43,298 bases of DNA, taken from assembly GCF_011064615.1 (NCBI RefSeq), contig NZ_JAALJH010000078.1, forward strand, positions 1 to 43,298, in the 5' to 3' direction. Positions 9,185-18,616 of this stretch are shown here, in pieces. The notes beneath the pieces are model-generated. The model was not told the DNA's origin. It ran no database searches and was given only the letters and a program-made list of their open reading frames with translations. Position numbers and translations under genes: made by a program. The DNA comes from Aquisphaera insulae (GTDB taxonomy: Bacteria > Planctomycetota > Planctomycetia > Isosphaerales > Isosphaeraceae). Each line of letters starts with the position of its first letter. Position 1 is the stretch's first letter.

Positions 9185-10561
9185 TCAGGGGAGAATCGCA
9201 CGGGGCCCGGTCACCTCGTCGGCCCACTTCAGCAGGGCATCGATGACCGCCGGATTGAACTCCCCCGTCGCACCGGGCGTGTGGTCCTTGGCGAAGCTCT
9301 CCGCGGGCGAGTGCATCCGGGCAAACCCATGGTCGCTCTCCGGAAGCCTGAGGAACTTCCCGTTCCCCGGATGACCGCGGTCCACGAGTCGCGCGATCGC
9401 CTCGTGGTCGAGGGGGCTCGAGACGTAGTCCGACTCACCCCAGATGGCCAGGGCGTGACCACCGAACTGTTCCCAGGCCTTCGCGATGTCCTTCGAGGCG
9501 AGCTGGCGAAAGAACTCAAGGCTCCGTCCGACCATGTATCGTCCGTCCTGCCAGGTCGAATCGATCCGTTCGCGAATCTCCGGGTGCCGCGTGACGACCT
9601 CCTCCGCGGAGCGTCCGTCGGCGAGGAGGAGCGACTGAATCAGGGCCTCCTGGCGCACATGCCGGTCGAGCTCCGCGGCGTCGACGCCGGCCAGCTCTTC
9701 CTGACGGCGGACGTTCTCGAGCATGTACTCATGCCAGGTCCTGGTCACCGTGCCATAGACGGCGATGCCCTTGACGCCGCCCTCCGACCCCAGCAACGGC
9801 CCCCAGACGCCACCCATGCTGTGGCCGAAGATCAGCACCTTGCTCGCGTCCACGAACTCGAGCGAGCGGAGGGCCTTCAGCCCCTGCCGATAGGCGTCGA
9901 GCTCCGTATCGAAGTCGACATCGCGGGTGGGGCCGCCCTCGCTGTCCCCCTGGCCGGGCTTCTCCACTCGAAACGTGACATAGCCCTTGCGTGTGAACGC
10001 GTCGATCAGCTCGGCGTATCCCATCGGGCCGCCGAGGGCGGTGTCCACCGAGTAGCCGCCGATCCCCTGGATCAGGAGTAAGGCCGGGCGCCGGTTCGGG
10101 ACGCGGGGGCGAGTCAGGATGGTCCGGAGCCGTCCGGACTTCCCGGCGATCGATCCGTAGACCACGTCGAAGGCGTCACTGCGCTCGCGCGGCCGCTCGC
10201 GGAGCGTCAGGTCCTTCTCGAGCCTGTCCCCGCTGCGAGACCATTCGACGCGGATCGACTCCCCGGATTTCCGGGCCGCCACGGCGGCCACGATCGAGGC
10301 CGGCCCGTCGACGGGCTTTCCGGCCAGCCCCGTGATGAGATCACCCTCGTGCAGGCCGGCCGCCTGGGCGGAGGAATCGGGTAGGACCTGCTGGATCAGC
10401 GCTCCTCCCCGCTCGACCTTCGCCCGGGACCGATCCTCGGCCGAGGGCGGGGCGAGCTTCGCCCCGAAGAAGGCCGATCGTTTCAGCTCGTCCGCCTGCA
10501 CCGCGGCGGGCGTGACCGTCGTCAACACGACCAGGATTGTCATTCGATCGATTCGAGTCAT
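9185..10561 (-). CDS. Secreted PDZ-alpha/beta hydrolase fusion
   Basis: This 458-residue protein has a probable signal peptide (hydrophobic MTILVVLTTVTPAAVQA). A PDZ-like domain follows at about 45-120 (GGALIQQVLPDSSAQAAGLHEGDLITGLAGKPV). From about 150 on it is an alpha/beta-hydrolase of the dienelactone hydrolase/peptidase S9 type. The nucleophile elbow is GHSMGG, the oxyanion region LLIQGIGGYS, and a late WGESDYV plus ESDHGF supply the probable acid and His. GGAAGGAA upstream of the start at 10561 supports it. A PDZ domain joined to this hydrolase suggests a periplasmic enzyme that docks on protein C-termini. The substrate is unknown. Confidence 0.85.
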   Translation of the reverse strand: MTRIDRMTILVVLTTVTPAAVQADELKRSAFFGAKLAPPSAEDRSRAKVERGGALIQQVLPDSSAQAAGLHEGDLITGLAGKPVDGPASIVAAVAARKSGESIRVEWSRSGDRLEKDLTLRERPRERSDAFDVVYGSIAGKSGRLRTILTRPRVPNRRPALLLIQGIGGYSVDTALGGPMGYAELIDAFTRKGYVTFRVEKPGQGDSEGGPTRDVDFDTELDAYRQGLKALRSLEFVDASKVLIFGHSMGGVWGPLLGSEGGVKGIAVYGTVTRTWHEYMLENVRRQEELAGVDAAELDRHVRQEALIQSLLLADGRSAEEVVTRHPEIRERIDSTWQDGRYMVGRSLEFFRQLASKDIAKAWEQFGGHALAIWGESDYVSSPLDHEAIARLVDRGHPGNGKFLRLPESDHGFARMHSPAESFAKDHTPGATGEFNPAVIDALLKWADEVTGPRAILP

Positions 10562-10859
10562 GTCGCTGTTCCTTCCCGCACGATGCCTTGGCTCGAGACT
10601 CGCTCCGGACGCCGGCGGAGTCGCCGAGGATCTCCGGAGCGAGTAGACTCATGGCCGCCGCATTGCAGACGGCATCGGAGCCCCCGAGCTTATCCTCCCG
10701 GCTCGTGGCCGTACGTGACGCCACGGGGCCAGTATCATGAGATCCCGGTCCGAATCTCGTTCCCAGCCTCCACCGTCGGGATCCTTACGCGATCTTTCTG
10801 TACACCAGATCAGCGGGTAAAATGCAATGAGCGGCCGTTTCCGTGGGGGAGGGTAGGGG
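10562..10859. promoter_or_regulatory. Divergent promoter region between hydrolase and mutL
   Basis: These 298 bases separate divergently transcribed genes and must hold both promoters. I see no clear -35/-10 pair or operator. Just before mutL the purine-rich GGGGGAGGGTAGGGG (about 10844-10859) runs directly into the ATG, so the effective ribosome-binding spacing is ambiguous. Confidence 0.4.
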
Positions 10860-12839
10860 ATGGGTGTGATTCGCCAGTTGCCGCCGTCGGTCGTGAACCA
10901 GATCGCCGCGGGCGAGGTGGTCGAGCGGCCGTCGAGCGTGGTCAAGGAGCTGCTCGAGAACGCCATCGACGCCGGGGCGACGCGGGTGGATGTCTCCGTG
11001 GAACGGGGCGGCAAGGACCTGGTCCGGATCGCCGACAACGGCGTCGGGATGAGTCCCGACGATCTCTTGCTGGCGTTTCAGCCCCACGCGACGAGCAAGC
11101 TCGCGGACGTCGAGGATCTGTACCGGGTCAAGACGCTCGGCTTCCGGGGCGAGGCCCTGGCGGCGATCGCGGAGGTCTCGCGGGTCCGCTGCCAGACCCG
11201 CCAGGCCGACGCCGACCAGGGGTCGGAGATCCAGATCGAGGCGGGCATCGCCGGCCCCATCAAGGGGTGCGGGATCCCCGTCGGCACGGTCATGGAGGTC
11301 CGCAACCTCTTCTTCAACGTCCCGGTCCGCCGGACTTTCCTCAAGTCGGACCAGACCGAGGCGGGGCATGTTTCCGAGACCTTCCTCCGGATCGCACTCG
11401 CCCATCCCGAGGTCCACCTCACGTTCCGCTCGAGCGGCAAGATCCTCCACGACCTGCCTCCGGTGACGGGCATGCGCGATCGGATCGCCACCTTCTTCGG
11501 CCGCGAGCTGGCGGAGTCGCTCCTCTGGGTGGAGGGACGGCTCGAAAACATCCACCTCTGGGGCTACGTGGCCCATCCCTCGCAAAGCCGATCCAGCAAC
11601 AAGGGGCAGTATCTTTTCCTGGGCGGGCGATACGTCCGGGACCGCTCCCTGGGCCATGCCCTGGGAGAGGCGTACCGCGGACTCCTGATGGTTGGCCGCA
11701 ATCCGGTCGCGTTCCTCCACCTCGAGATCCCGTCTGAGGAAGTGGACGTGAACGTCCATCCGACCAAGATCGAGGTCCGCTTCCGCGATCCCCAGCGCGT
11801 CTACAGCCATCTCCTCTCGACGCTTCGACAGACATTCCTGAGCAGCGACCTCCATTCCCGGCTCCAGGCCGCGCAGGACATCCCGTCGCCGGCGGCGACG
11901 GCGACGACTCAATCAACCGATCCCGCTCCATCGACCGGCACGCCGCCCTCGCTCTTCGACCGTCCACCCGACCGGCATTCCGTGGCCTCCTGGTTCGACG
12001 GCAGCCGTCCCTCCGCCACGCCGCCCACGTCGCCGAGCATCCCGGACACCGTCGGCCGAATCGAGCCCCCGGAGTGGTCGCGATCGCTGCCGGGCCGGTT
12101 CGAGTTCGGATCGGGCGACGAGTTCGATGAGTTCGGCGGCGGCCGATCTTCCGACTTGCCGGCGCCGTCGGGGGCTTCCCCATCGGACGAGGCCCGCCCG
12201 CCTCTCGACCCCGAGCCGGTTGCCGGCGGCGGCAGGCCGGCCGACCCGGCGCTCACGTCACCGGACCTGTCCCTGAAGGCCATCCAGGTCCACGACAGCT
12301 ACCTCATCGCCGAGACTCCGGAAGGGATGATGGTCATCGACCAGCACGCCCTCCACGAGCGGATCATCTACGAGGAGCTCCGCCTGCGGGTGGCCGAGGG
12401 GAAGGTCGAGTCCCAGGGGCTGCTGGTTCCGGAACCCGTCCATCTGACCGCCGACGAGGCGGCGGCGGTGCTCGAGCAACGGGACGTCCTGGCCGGGCTT
12501 GGGCTCGAGGTGGAGGCATTCGGCGGGGACACGGTCGTCATACGGAGCACCCCGGCGATGCTCGGTCACCTCGCTCCGGAGCGGCTCCTTCGCGACCTGG
12601 CCGAGCATCTCCAGTCGAACCCGATCCCGCCCACGACGGACGGCCTCGTCGCCGAGATCCTCCACATGGTCGCCTGCAAGGCCGCCGTGAAGGCCGGCGA
12701 CCGGCTCGAACCCGCGGAGATCGCCGCATTGCTGGCCCGCCGTCACCTCGTCTCCGACTCCCATCATTGCCCGCACGGCCGGCCGACGGCCCTGATCTTC
12801 ACCAAGTCCGAGCTCGAAAAGCAGTTCGGCCGGATCTGA
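10860..12839 (+). CDS. mutL: DNA mismatch repair protein MutL
   Basis: This 659-residue GHKL ATPase links MutS mismatch recognition to strand incision. The N-terminal domain (about 1-330) shows IAAGEVVERPSSVVKELLEN, NAIDAGA, DNGVGM, the HATSKL lid and LGFRGEALAAI. A Pro/Ser-rich linker covers about 335-465. The C-terminal dimerisation domain keeps the endonuclease motif DQHA-x2-E-x4-E (DQHALHERIIYE), CPHGRPT near the end, and a terminal FGRI. This MutL should therefore be a nicking enzyme of the non-MutH type. It is followed by aroDE on the same strand after about 140 bases. mutS is not in the window. Confidence 0.97.
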   Translation: MGVIRQLPPSVVNQIAAGEVVERPSSVVKELLENAIDAGATRVDVSVERGGKDLVRIADNGVGMSPDDLLLAFQPHATSKLADVEDLYRVKTLGFRGEALAAIAEVSRVRCQTRQADADQGSEIQIEAGIAGPIKGCGIPVGTVMEVRNLFFNVPVRRTFLKSDQTEAGHVSETFLRIALAHPEVHLTFRSSGKILHDLPPVTGMRDRIATFFGRELAESLLWVEGRLENIHLWGYVAHPSQSRSSNKGQYLFLGGRYVRDRSLGHALGEAYRGLLMVGRNPVAFLHLEIPSEEVDVNVHPTKIEVRFRDPQRVYSHLLSTLRQTFLSSDLHSRLQAAQDIPSPAATATTQSTDPAPSTGTPPSLFDRPPDRHSVASWFDGSRPSATPPTSPSIPDTVGRIEPPEWSRSLPGRFEFGSGDEFDEFGGGRSSDLPAPSGASPSDEARPPLDPEPVAGGGRPADPALTSPDLSLKAIQVHDSYLIAETPEGMMVIDQHALHERIIYEELRLRVAEGKVESQGLLVPEPVHLTADEAAAVLEQRDVLAGLGLEVEAFGGDTVVIRSTPAMLGHLAPERLLRDLAEHLQSNPIPPTTDGLVAEILHMVACKAAVKAGDRLEPAEIAALLARRHLVSDSHHCPHGRPTALIFTKSELEKQFGRI

Positions 12840-12977
12840 GCGGATCGACTCCCGCCCCTTTGCTGGCGGGGGCGGCGTGTCGTAGAATCGTGATCGATGG
12901 AAGCTCGCATCGCGCCGGCCCTCGGCGTGCGACGAAACACCTTCGGTCGTCTCTCCGGAGCGGGGTGCCTCGTGGCG

Positions 12978-14480
12978 ATGATCTGCGTGACAATCGGGCG
13001 AGGACGGCACTCGTCGTTGATCGAGGAGTGGCAGGCCGCGGCCAAGGCCGGCGCGGAACTCGCCGAGCTCCGGATGGACTGCCTCCGCCGCGAGCCGGAC
13101 CTGAAGCGGATCCTCCAGGACCGGCCCACGCCGGTCGTCTTCACCGCCCGCCGTGGGTCCGACGGCGGGCTCTGGCGCGGCAACGAGGACAGACGGCTCC
13201 AGCTCCTCCGCGAGGCCATCGCGATGGGGGTGGACTACGTGGACCTGGAGCAGGACGTCGCCGGCAAGATTCGCCGATTCGGCAAGACCAAGCGGATCGT
13301 CAGCTACCACAACCTCAAGGGTACGCCCGCAGAGCTCCAGGACATCGCCGACGAGTGCGAGAAGCTCGATCCCGACATCGTCAAGATCGCGACCAATGCG
13401 ACCAGCCTCGCGGACGCCTGCCGGGTCCTCCAGCTCGGGACGACCGGCAAGTTCCCGACGATCCCGATCGCGATGGGCGAGTCCGGGGTCTTCACCCGCG
13501 TCCTGGGCGCCAGGCTGGGCTCGCCGTTCACTTACGCGGGGATCAATCCGGAGCGCGTCTTCGCCGCCGGGATGCTCCAGTACAACGAGCTCAAGAACGA
13601 CTATAACTATCGCCAGATCGACGACCGGACCGAGGTCTACGGGGTCATCGGCGATCCCATCCAGCAGAGCCTCAGCCCGGCCATCCACAACGCGGCGTTC
13701 CGACACCTGGGCCTGAACAAGGTGCTGGTGCCGTTCCTCGTCCCCAACGGCGGCCTCGAGTCGTTCCTCAAGGATACGCAGTGGCTCGGCCTCAAGGGCT
13801 TCAGCGTGACGATCCCGCACAAGGAGGCGATCGTCCCGCTGCTCCAGCAGAAGGAGAACGCCGTCGAGCGGACGGGGGCCTGCAATACCGTCCTGGTGGA
13901 CGAGGACGGGAGGCTGCGCGGCTACAACACCGACTACCGCGCGGCCATGGATTCGCTCGAGGTCGGGATGGGGAGCGTGGAAGGCGTGGAGGGCGACAGC
14001 CCCCTCGTGGACAAGCAGGTCCTGATCCTGGGCGCGGGGGGCGTGGCCCGATCCATCGCCCGCGGCCTGTCCCGGCGAGGTGCCCATGTCACGATCACCA
14101 ACCGCCATGACGAGCGGGCCACGAGCCTCGCGGAGGAGATCGGCTGCCGGATGGTGACCTGGTCCCAGCGGGCGACCGTGATCGCCGACGTGATCATCAA
14201 CTGCACGCCGGTGGGCATGCATCCGAATGTCGATGACACACCGCTCCCCCCCTCCGCGTTCCCCCGCGCGGGGATCGTCGTCTTCGACACGGTCTATCAT
14301 CCCGAGCATACGATGATCCTCAAGCTGGCCCGCGAGCGGCAGGCGGTGACGATCTCGGGCGTCGACATGTTCCTCCGCCAGGCCGCCCTCCAGTTCAAGC
14401 AATACGCCGGGCAGGACGCGCCCCTGGATCTCATGAGAGCCGTGCTCAAACGCAAGCTCGGGCCGCTCAAGGAAGAATGA
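12978..14480 (+). CDS. aroDE: Bifunctional 3-dehydroquinate dehydratase/shikimate dehydrogenase
   Basis: This is a fused shikimate-pathway enzyme of about 500 residues. The N-terminal half (to about 220) is type I dehydroquinase. It has ELRMDCLRRE, a YVDLE segment, the His in IVSYHNLKGTP, and the Schiff-base Lys in DIVKIATNA. The second half is shikimate dehydrogenase: VYGVIGDPIQQSLSPAIHNA, the catalytic Lys in SVTIPHKE, the GYNTDY shikimate site, the NADPH loop LILGAGGVARSIARGL and the TNRHDERA basic patch. The start at 12978 (protein beginning MICVTIGRGRH) fits the family. An in-frame ATG at 12897 would add 27 unlike residues. Its stop overlaps the aroK start by four bases. Confidence 0.94.
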   Translation: MICVTIGRGRHSSLIEEWQAAAKAGAELAELRMDCLRREPDLKRILQDRPTPVVFTARRGSDGGLWRGNEDRRLQLLREAIAMGVDYVDLEQDVAGKIRRFGKTKRIVSYHNLKGTPAELQDIADECEKLDPDIVKIATNATSLADACRVLQLGTTGKFPTIPIAMGESGVFTRVLGARLGSPFTYAGINPERVFAAGMLQYNELKNDYNYRQIDDRTEVYGVIGDPIQQSLSPAIHNAAFRHLGLNKVLVPFLVPNGGLESFLKDTQWLGLKGFSVTIPHKEAIVPLLQQKENAVERTGACNTVLVDEDGRLRGYNTDYRAAMDSLEVGMGSVEGVEGDSPLVDKQVLILGAGGVARSIARGLSRRGAHVTITNRHDERATSLAEEIGCRMVTWSQRATVIADVIINCTPVGMHPNVDDTPLPPSAFPRAGIVVFDTVYHPEHTMILKLARERQAVTISGVDMFLRQAALQFKQYAGQDAPLDLMRAVLKRKLGPLKEE

Positions 14481-15052
14481 CGCGAGATTCCGTGAACTCC
14501 ATGCAGACGCACCCTGGGGAACGTGGTCGGGGCCTGGTCCTGGTCGGCTATCGCGGCACGGGCAAATCCACCGTGGGCCGGATCATCGCCGGTCGACTGG
14601 GCCGTGCGTTCGTCGAGGTCGATTCCGAGATCGAGCTCCGGGCCGGTCGTAGCATTCGGTCCATCTTCGAGCAGGATGGCGAGCCCTTCTTCCGGGACCT
14701 GGAGGCGGCGGTCGTCCTCGACCTCGTCGAGCGAAACCCCGGCGCGGTGCTCGGGACCGGCGGGGGCACGGTCCTCCGCGAGGCCAACCGCGAGCATCTT
14801 CGTCGGCATGGCTCGGTCGTCTGGCTCCGGGTCGAGCCGTCGGAACTCGCCCGTCGGATCCAGGCCGATGCGAACTCCCATGCCACCCGACCTGGGCTGA
14901 CGGCCGCCGGCCCGGTCGCCGAGATCCCGGCCGTCCTCGCGGCCCGGACCCCCGCCTACCAGGCAATCGCGGATCACGAGGTGGACGCCCAGGCCGGACC
15001 GCCGGACCTGATCGCCGATCGAATCCTCGCGCTCTGGGACGCCGGAGCCTGA
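14477..15052 (+). CDS. aroK: Shikimate kinase
   Basis: This 191-residue P-loop kinase phosphorylates shikimate, the step after AroE. Walker A is GYRGTGKST near residues 24-32. The substrate Asp lies in FVEVDSEIE, and GTGGGTVLR is the family's second Gly motif. It shows translational coupling to aroDE through an ATGA overlap, so three consecutive shikimate steps are made from one transcript. A second in-frame Met nine codons in is an alternative start. An insertion around 130-150 lengthens the lid region slightly compared with the E. coli enzyme. Confidence 0.95.
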   Translation: MTRDSVNSMQTHPGERGRGLVLVGYRGTGKSTVGRIIAGRLGRAFVEVDSEIELRAGRSIRSIFEQDGEPFFRDLEAAVVLDLVERNPGAVLGTGGGTVLREANREHLRRHGSVVWLRVEPSELARRIQADANSHATRPGLTAAGPVAEIPAVLAARTPAYQAIADHEVDAQAGPPDLIADRILALWDAGA

Positions 15053-15082
15053 GCCCTCGCGGGCAGGAAGGACGCGACCTCC

Positions 15083-16069
15083 GTGATGGCGATGGGACCG
15101 GTCATGGTGATCCTGGGCGTGATCGTGTTCCTCATCGGGGCGGTCGTCGGCAGCTTCCTGAACGTCTGCATCTATCGCCTGCCGTGGGAGAAGAGCGTCA
15201 TCTGGCCGGCCTCGCACTGCCCCCGGTGCTGGAACGCGATCGCCGCCTATGACAACATCCCGATCCTCGGCTGGCTGATCCTCCGCGGGCGATGCCGTCG
15301 CTGCGGGCTCTCGATCTCACCGCGGTATCCGCTCGTCGAGTTCCTGGTCGGGCTCCTCTTCGTGGCCGTCTTCGTCGTCGACGTGGTGTACGGCCCGCGG
15401 GGCCGATACGGCTATGACATCGGACTCCCGCTGGCCACCTTCTTCTACCACGCATTCCTGGTCGCCTTGCTGGTGGCCGCGACGTTCATCGACTACGACC
15501 TTTACGTCATCCCCGATTCGATCACGGTCACCGGCATGATCGTGGGGATCGCCGGGGGATGGCTCGTGCCGGCGATCCGGCTGACCCCCTCGACCGCCGA
15601 ATCTCACTGGGAGGGGCTGGCCGTCGGACTGGTCGGGCTCCTCGTCGGGGGCGGCCTGATGGAGGCCGTCCGGCGCCTGGCCAACCTGGTCGCGACGACG
15701 ATCGTCAGCCTGGTCAATCATCGGTACTGCCGTGTCGAGGCGATGGGGTTCGGCGACGTGACCTTGATGGCGATGATCGGCGCCTTCCTCGGCTGGCAGG
15801 CGGCCGTACTGACCTTCTTCATCGGGCCCTTCTTCGGACTCGGCACCGCGATCGTCAAGATCTTCAACAAGTACCGGAAGCTGCTTGGTGGCCGGAAATT
15901 ATCGGCCGTCGACCGCGAAGTCCCTTTCGGGCCTTATCTCTGCGCGGGCGCCCTGGCGCTCGTGCTCTCCTGGCGATGGCTCTGGCCCGGCTGGGCGGCG
16001 GGCATCTTCGATACCCTGCGCTGGATCTTCTGGTATTTCCTCAACGTGGACGCCGGCCCCTCCGTCTGA
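15083..16069 (+). CDS. pilD: Prepilin peptidase (type IV leader peptidase)
   Basis: This 328-residue polytopic membrane protease cleaves class III signal peptides of type IV pilins or type II secretion pseudopilins. It has an N-terminal VGSFLNVCIYRLP segment and a cytoplasmic zinc loop with two CxxC pairs (C46/C49 and C71/C74). The two catalytic Asp sites are FIDYDLYVIPD and the GxGD motif in MGFGDVTLM. About seven hydrophobic segments are visible. The GTG at 15083 and the ATG at 15086 are adjacent; AGGAAGG (15065-15071) gives better spacing to the former. It follows aroK by 30 bases, so co-transcription is likely. No pilin genes are adjacent. Confidence 0.93.
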   Translation: MMAMGPVMVILGVIVFLIGAVVGSFLNVCIYRLPWEKSVIWPASHCPRCWNAIAAYDNIPILGWLILRGRCRRCGLSISPRYPLVEFLVGLLFVAVFVVDVVYGPRGRYGYDIGLPLATFFYHAFLVALLVAATFIDYDLYVIPDSITVTGMIVGIAGGWLVPAIRLTPSTAESHWEGLAVGLVGLLVGGGLMEAVRRLANLVATTIVSLVNHRYCRVEAMGFGDVTLMAMIGAFLGWQAAVLTFFIGPFFGLGTAIVKIFNKYRKLLGGRKLSAVDREVPFGPYLCAGALALVLSWRWLWPGWAAGIFDTLRWIFWYFLNVDAGPSV

Positions 16070-16118
16070 GGTCGCGAGACCCTCCCCGCTTCGCACTCCC
16101 GATGGATCGAGGTGACTC

Positions 16119-16505
16119 ATGGCTTACCAGTACAAGCGTCGCAAGCCCTCGATATTGAGGAACTTCTGGGTCTACCGGCGGCTCGTCGGCGTGGCCGTCC
16201 TGCTCGGCGTCCTGCTCTGGTTCGTCTGGGTGAACGACGCCCTGGTCACCGTCGCCTTTCCATTCCGGCTCGGCGAACTCACCAGCCGCCTCGGCGTCGT
16301 GATCCTCCTGAGCGCCGTGTTCGGGTCCCTGATGACCCTGTTGGCCGGCACCATCGTCGTGGCTCGCCGCCGGATCTGGGGCGGATCGGGTCACGTGGGC
16401 GAGGCCGGGACGGCCGCGGCTGCACCGGCCGAGGACGATCTCCCTCCCCCCGACTATGCAGCCAAGACGGGCGACGGATTCACCAGCTCGAAATGGACGG
16501 GATGA
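16119..16505 (+). CDS. Small two-TM membrane protein, LapA/DUF1049-like
   Basis: This 128-residue protein has a basic N-terminus (KRRKPS) and two membrane segments: about 22-42 (VGVAVLLGVLLWFVWVN) and about 58-84 (LGVVILLSAVFGSLMTLLAGTIVV). The second is followed by ARRR. This resembles the LapA domain, which in E. coli joins LapB to control LPS synthesis through FtsH. The acidic, Pro-rich tail from about 105 is not part of that domain. GAGGTG precedes the ATG. It lies 49 bases after the prepilin peptidase. The LapA assignment rests on topology and motif feel and is moderate. Confidence 0.75.
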   Translation: MAYQYKRRKPSILRNFWVYRRLVGVAVLLGVLLWFVWVNDALVTVAFPFRLGELTSRLGVVILLSAVFGSLMTLLAGTIVVARRRIWGGSGHVGEAGTAAAAPAEDDLPPPDYAAKTGDGFTSSKWTG

Positions 16506-16657
16506 GGGATCGGGGCGGCCCCGCGGCTCCGTTCATGGCCTGTCACCCCCCTCGACTGCCCTTCCCGCAATCGCCAGCTTGCACTATCTTGCGTCGATAA
16601 GCCGGATCGGCGTGCCGGCGCAGGCTTGAGCGAAGCGAGGAGTAGGGGTGGCGATTC

Positions 16658-18616
16658 ATGGATGATCTCGCCCGGATCCAGGCCGATTCGCGTCCCGATC
16701 GGAAGCGGCTGCGGCGATTGATCCCGCGAGCGGACGGCCCGGGACCCCAGGCCGGAATCGGGCCGAAGGGGCTGCTCGTCCTGGCGCTCTGGTTCGGATT
16801 CCTGACGGGGCTGGTCGAGCTCGCGCTGGTCCTGGCCCAGAGGACCCTGGTCGCGCGGATCTCGCTGGAGAGCCTGCGGACGAACCGTCATTTCGTCTGG
16901 ATGATCCCGGTGGCGGACGTCGCGATCTTCGGGGCCGTCGGCCTGATCTTCGCCCTCTGGGAGCGGCGGCGACCGGGCCGGGTCCAGTTGCCGGCCTGCT
17001 TCACCATCGCGGCGGGGCTGTCGCTGGCGGCGTTCTGGTCGGTCGAGTGGCTCCACACCGTCGCCGGCGTGGTGATCTCGGCCGCGGTCGGGGTGAAGGC
17101 GTTCGGATGGCTGAATGCCCATGCGATCCGGATCGAGCGGCTCGCACGGCGGACCTTGCCCTGGATGGGCGCCGGGCTGATCAGCCTGACGGTCGTGGCG
17201 ATCGCCGCCCTGGGATCGGCCGAGCGCCGAGCCCTTGCCGCGATCCCGGCCGCGGAGCCGGGACGTCCGAACGTCCTCCTGATCGTCATGGACGACGTCC
17301 GGGCGGAGAGCCTCAGCCTGCACGGCCACGACCGGCCAACCACCCCTCGGCTCGAGCAGATCGCGGGGAAGGGGGTGCGGTTCGACTCGGCGCGATCCAC
17401 GGCGCCCTGGACGCTCCCCTCGCACGCCAGCATGTTCACGGGGCGATGGCCGCACGACCTCTCGGTGGACTGGACGCACGGGCTGGACTCGTCCCATCCC
17501 ACGCTCGCCGGCTTCCTGGCGGACCGGGGCTACGCGACGGCCGGGTTCGTGGCCAATACGTACTACTGCAACGCGCGCTACGGCCTCGATCGCGGATTCG
17601 CCCGGTACGAGGACTACCTGGAGAACCTCACGATCTCCCCCTTCGAGCTGCTTCGAAGCTCGAGCCTGGGGAAGGGGATCCTCCAGCTCATGGGCTATTC
17701 GATGAGGTTCACCACCGGGGACGTCGACACCCGCAAGACGGCGGCGACGATCAACTGGAGCGCCCTCGACTGGCTGGCGTCTCGCCCCGTCGACCGGCCG
17801 TTCTTCCTCTTCCTGAACTACTACGACGCCCATGGTCCGTTCCTCCCGCCGAGGGACGCCACCCGGCGCTTCGGCCTCTGCAAGCTGTCCGAGCGGGAGC
17901 AGGTCGAGATACTCAAGCATGCCCACGAGACGATGGCGAGTCCCTCGGCATCGGCCGACGACAAGGCCAGGGCGAGGAAGGTCGTGCAGGACGTGAAGCG
18001 CGACGGGTACGAGAGCAGCATCGCCTACCTCGACGAGCAGATCGGCCGCTTGATGGACGAGCTGCAATCGCGCGGCCTGCTCGAAAACACGCTGGTGATC
18101 GTCACCTCCGACCATGGAGAGCACTTCGAGGAGCGAGGATTCTACGGCCACGGGCTGAGCCTCTATCGTCGAGAGATCCACGTCCCGCTGGTGGTCGTGC
18201 CGCCGTCCGGCGCCGCCATCGCCCGGCGATCGATCCCCGAACCGGTCAGCCTTCGAGACATCCCGGCCACGGTCGCGGATTTCGCCGGCCTCGGCGATCG
18301 CAGCCCGTTCCCGGGCAGGTCGCTGACCCGGTGTTTCCGTCCGAGTTCGGAGCCCGCGTCGGGTGGGGTGAATCCGGTCCTTTCCGAGGTCGGGCACCAG
18401 ACGACCGTCGCCCGGACCCCGGGCGTCCCGGCGAGCCTCTCCTCGGTCCAGGCGGTGACCACGGACCGGGATGTTTACATGCGTAGCGGGGATGGCGTGG
18501 AGGAACTCTACGACCGCACGGCCGATCCCGACGAGACGCGGAACCGGATCGGCGCGGGCGATGATTCGACCGCGGATTCCCTGCGAAGGTTGCTGGAACA
18601 GGTCCGCGGCGAGTGA
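16658..18616 (+). CDS. Membrane-anchored sulfatase-like (alkaline phosphatase superfamily) enzyme
   Basis: This 652-residue protein has about five N-terminal membrane segments (between about 38 and 188) and then a Sulfatase (PF00884) domain from about 205. Metal-binding segments are NVLLIVMDDVRAESL and VTSDHGEHFEERGFYGHG. Where true sulfatases have CxPSR for formylglycine, this protein has T252-L-P-S-H in APWTLPSHASMFTG. Thr is the nucleophile in phosphotransferases of the same fold, such as LtaS and EptA. I therefore expect a phospho- or phosphoglycerol-type transferase/hydrolase facing the periplasm, not an arylsulfatase. The family is large in planctomycetes. Confidence 0.85.
   Translation: MDDLARIQADSRPDRKRLRRLIPRADGPGPQAGIGPKGLLVLALWFGFLTGLVELALVLAQRTLVARISLESLRTNRHFVWMIPVADVAIFGAVGLIFALWERRRPGRVQLPACFTIAAGLSLAAFWSVEWLHTVAGVVISAAVGVKAFGWLNAHAIRIERLARRTLPWMGAGLISLTVVAIAALGSAERRALAAIPAAEPGRPNVLLIVMDDVRAESLSLHGHDRPTTPRLEQIAGKGVRFDSARSTAPWTLPSHASMFTGRWPHDLSVDWTHGLDSSHPTLAGFLADRGYATAGFVANTYYCNARYGLDRGFARYEDYLENLTISPFELLRSSSLGKGILQLMGYSMRFTTGDVDTRKTAATINWSALDWLASRPVDRPFFLFLNYYDAHGPFLPPRDATRRFGLCKLSEREQVEILKHAHETMASPSASADDKARARKVVQDVKRDGYESSIAYLDEQIGRLMDELQSRGLLENTLVIVTSDHGEHFEERGFYGHGLSLYRREIHVPLVVVPPSGAAIARRSIPEPVSLRDIPATVADFAGLGDRSPFPGRSLTRCFRPSSEPASGGVNPVLSEVGHQTTVARTPGVPASLSSVQAVTTDRDVYMRSGDGVEELYDRTADPDETRNRIGAGDDSTADSLRRLLEQVRGE

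Noticed and set aside
16658..18616. Calling this enzyme an arylsulfatase
   Set aside because: The formylglycine motif is replaced by Thr-Leu-Pro-Ser-His, so only the superfamily can be claimed.
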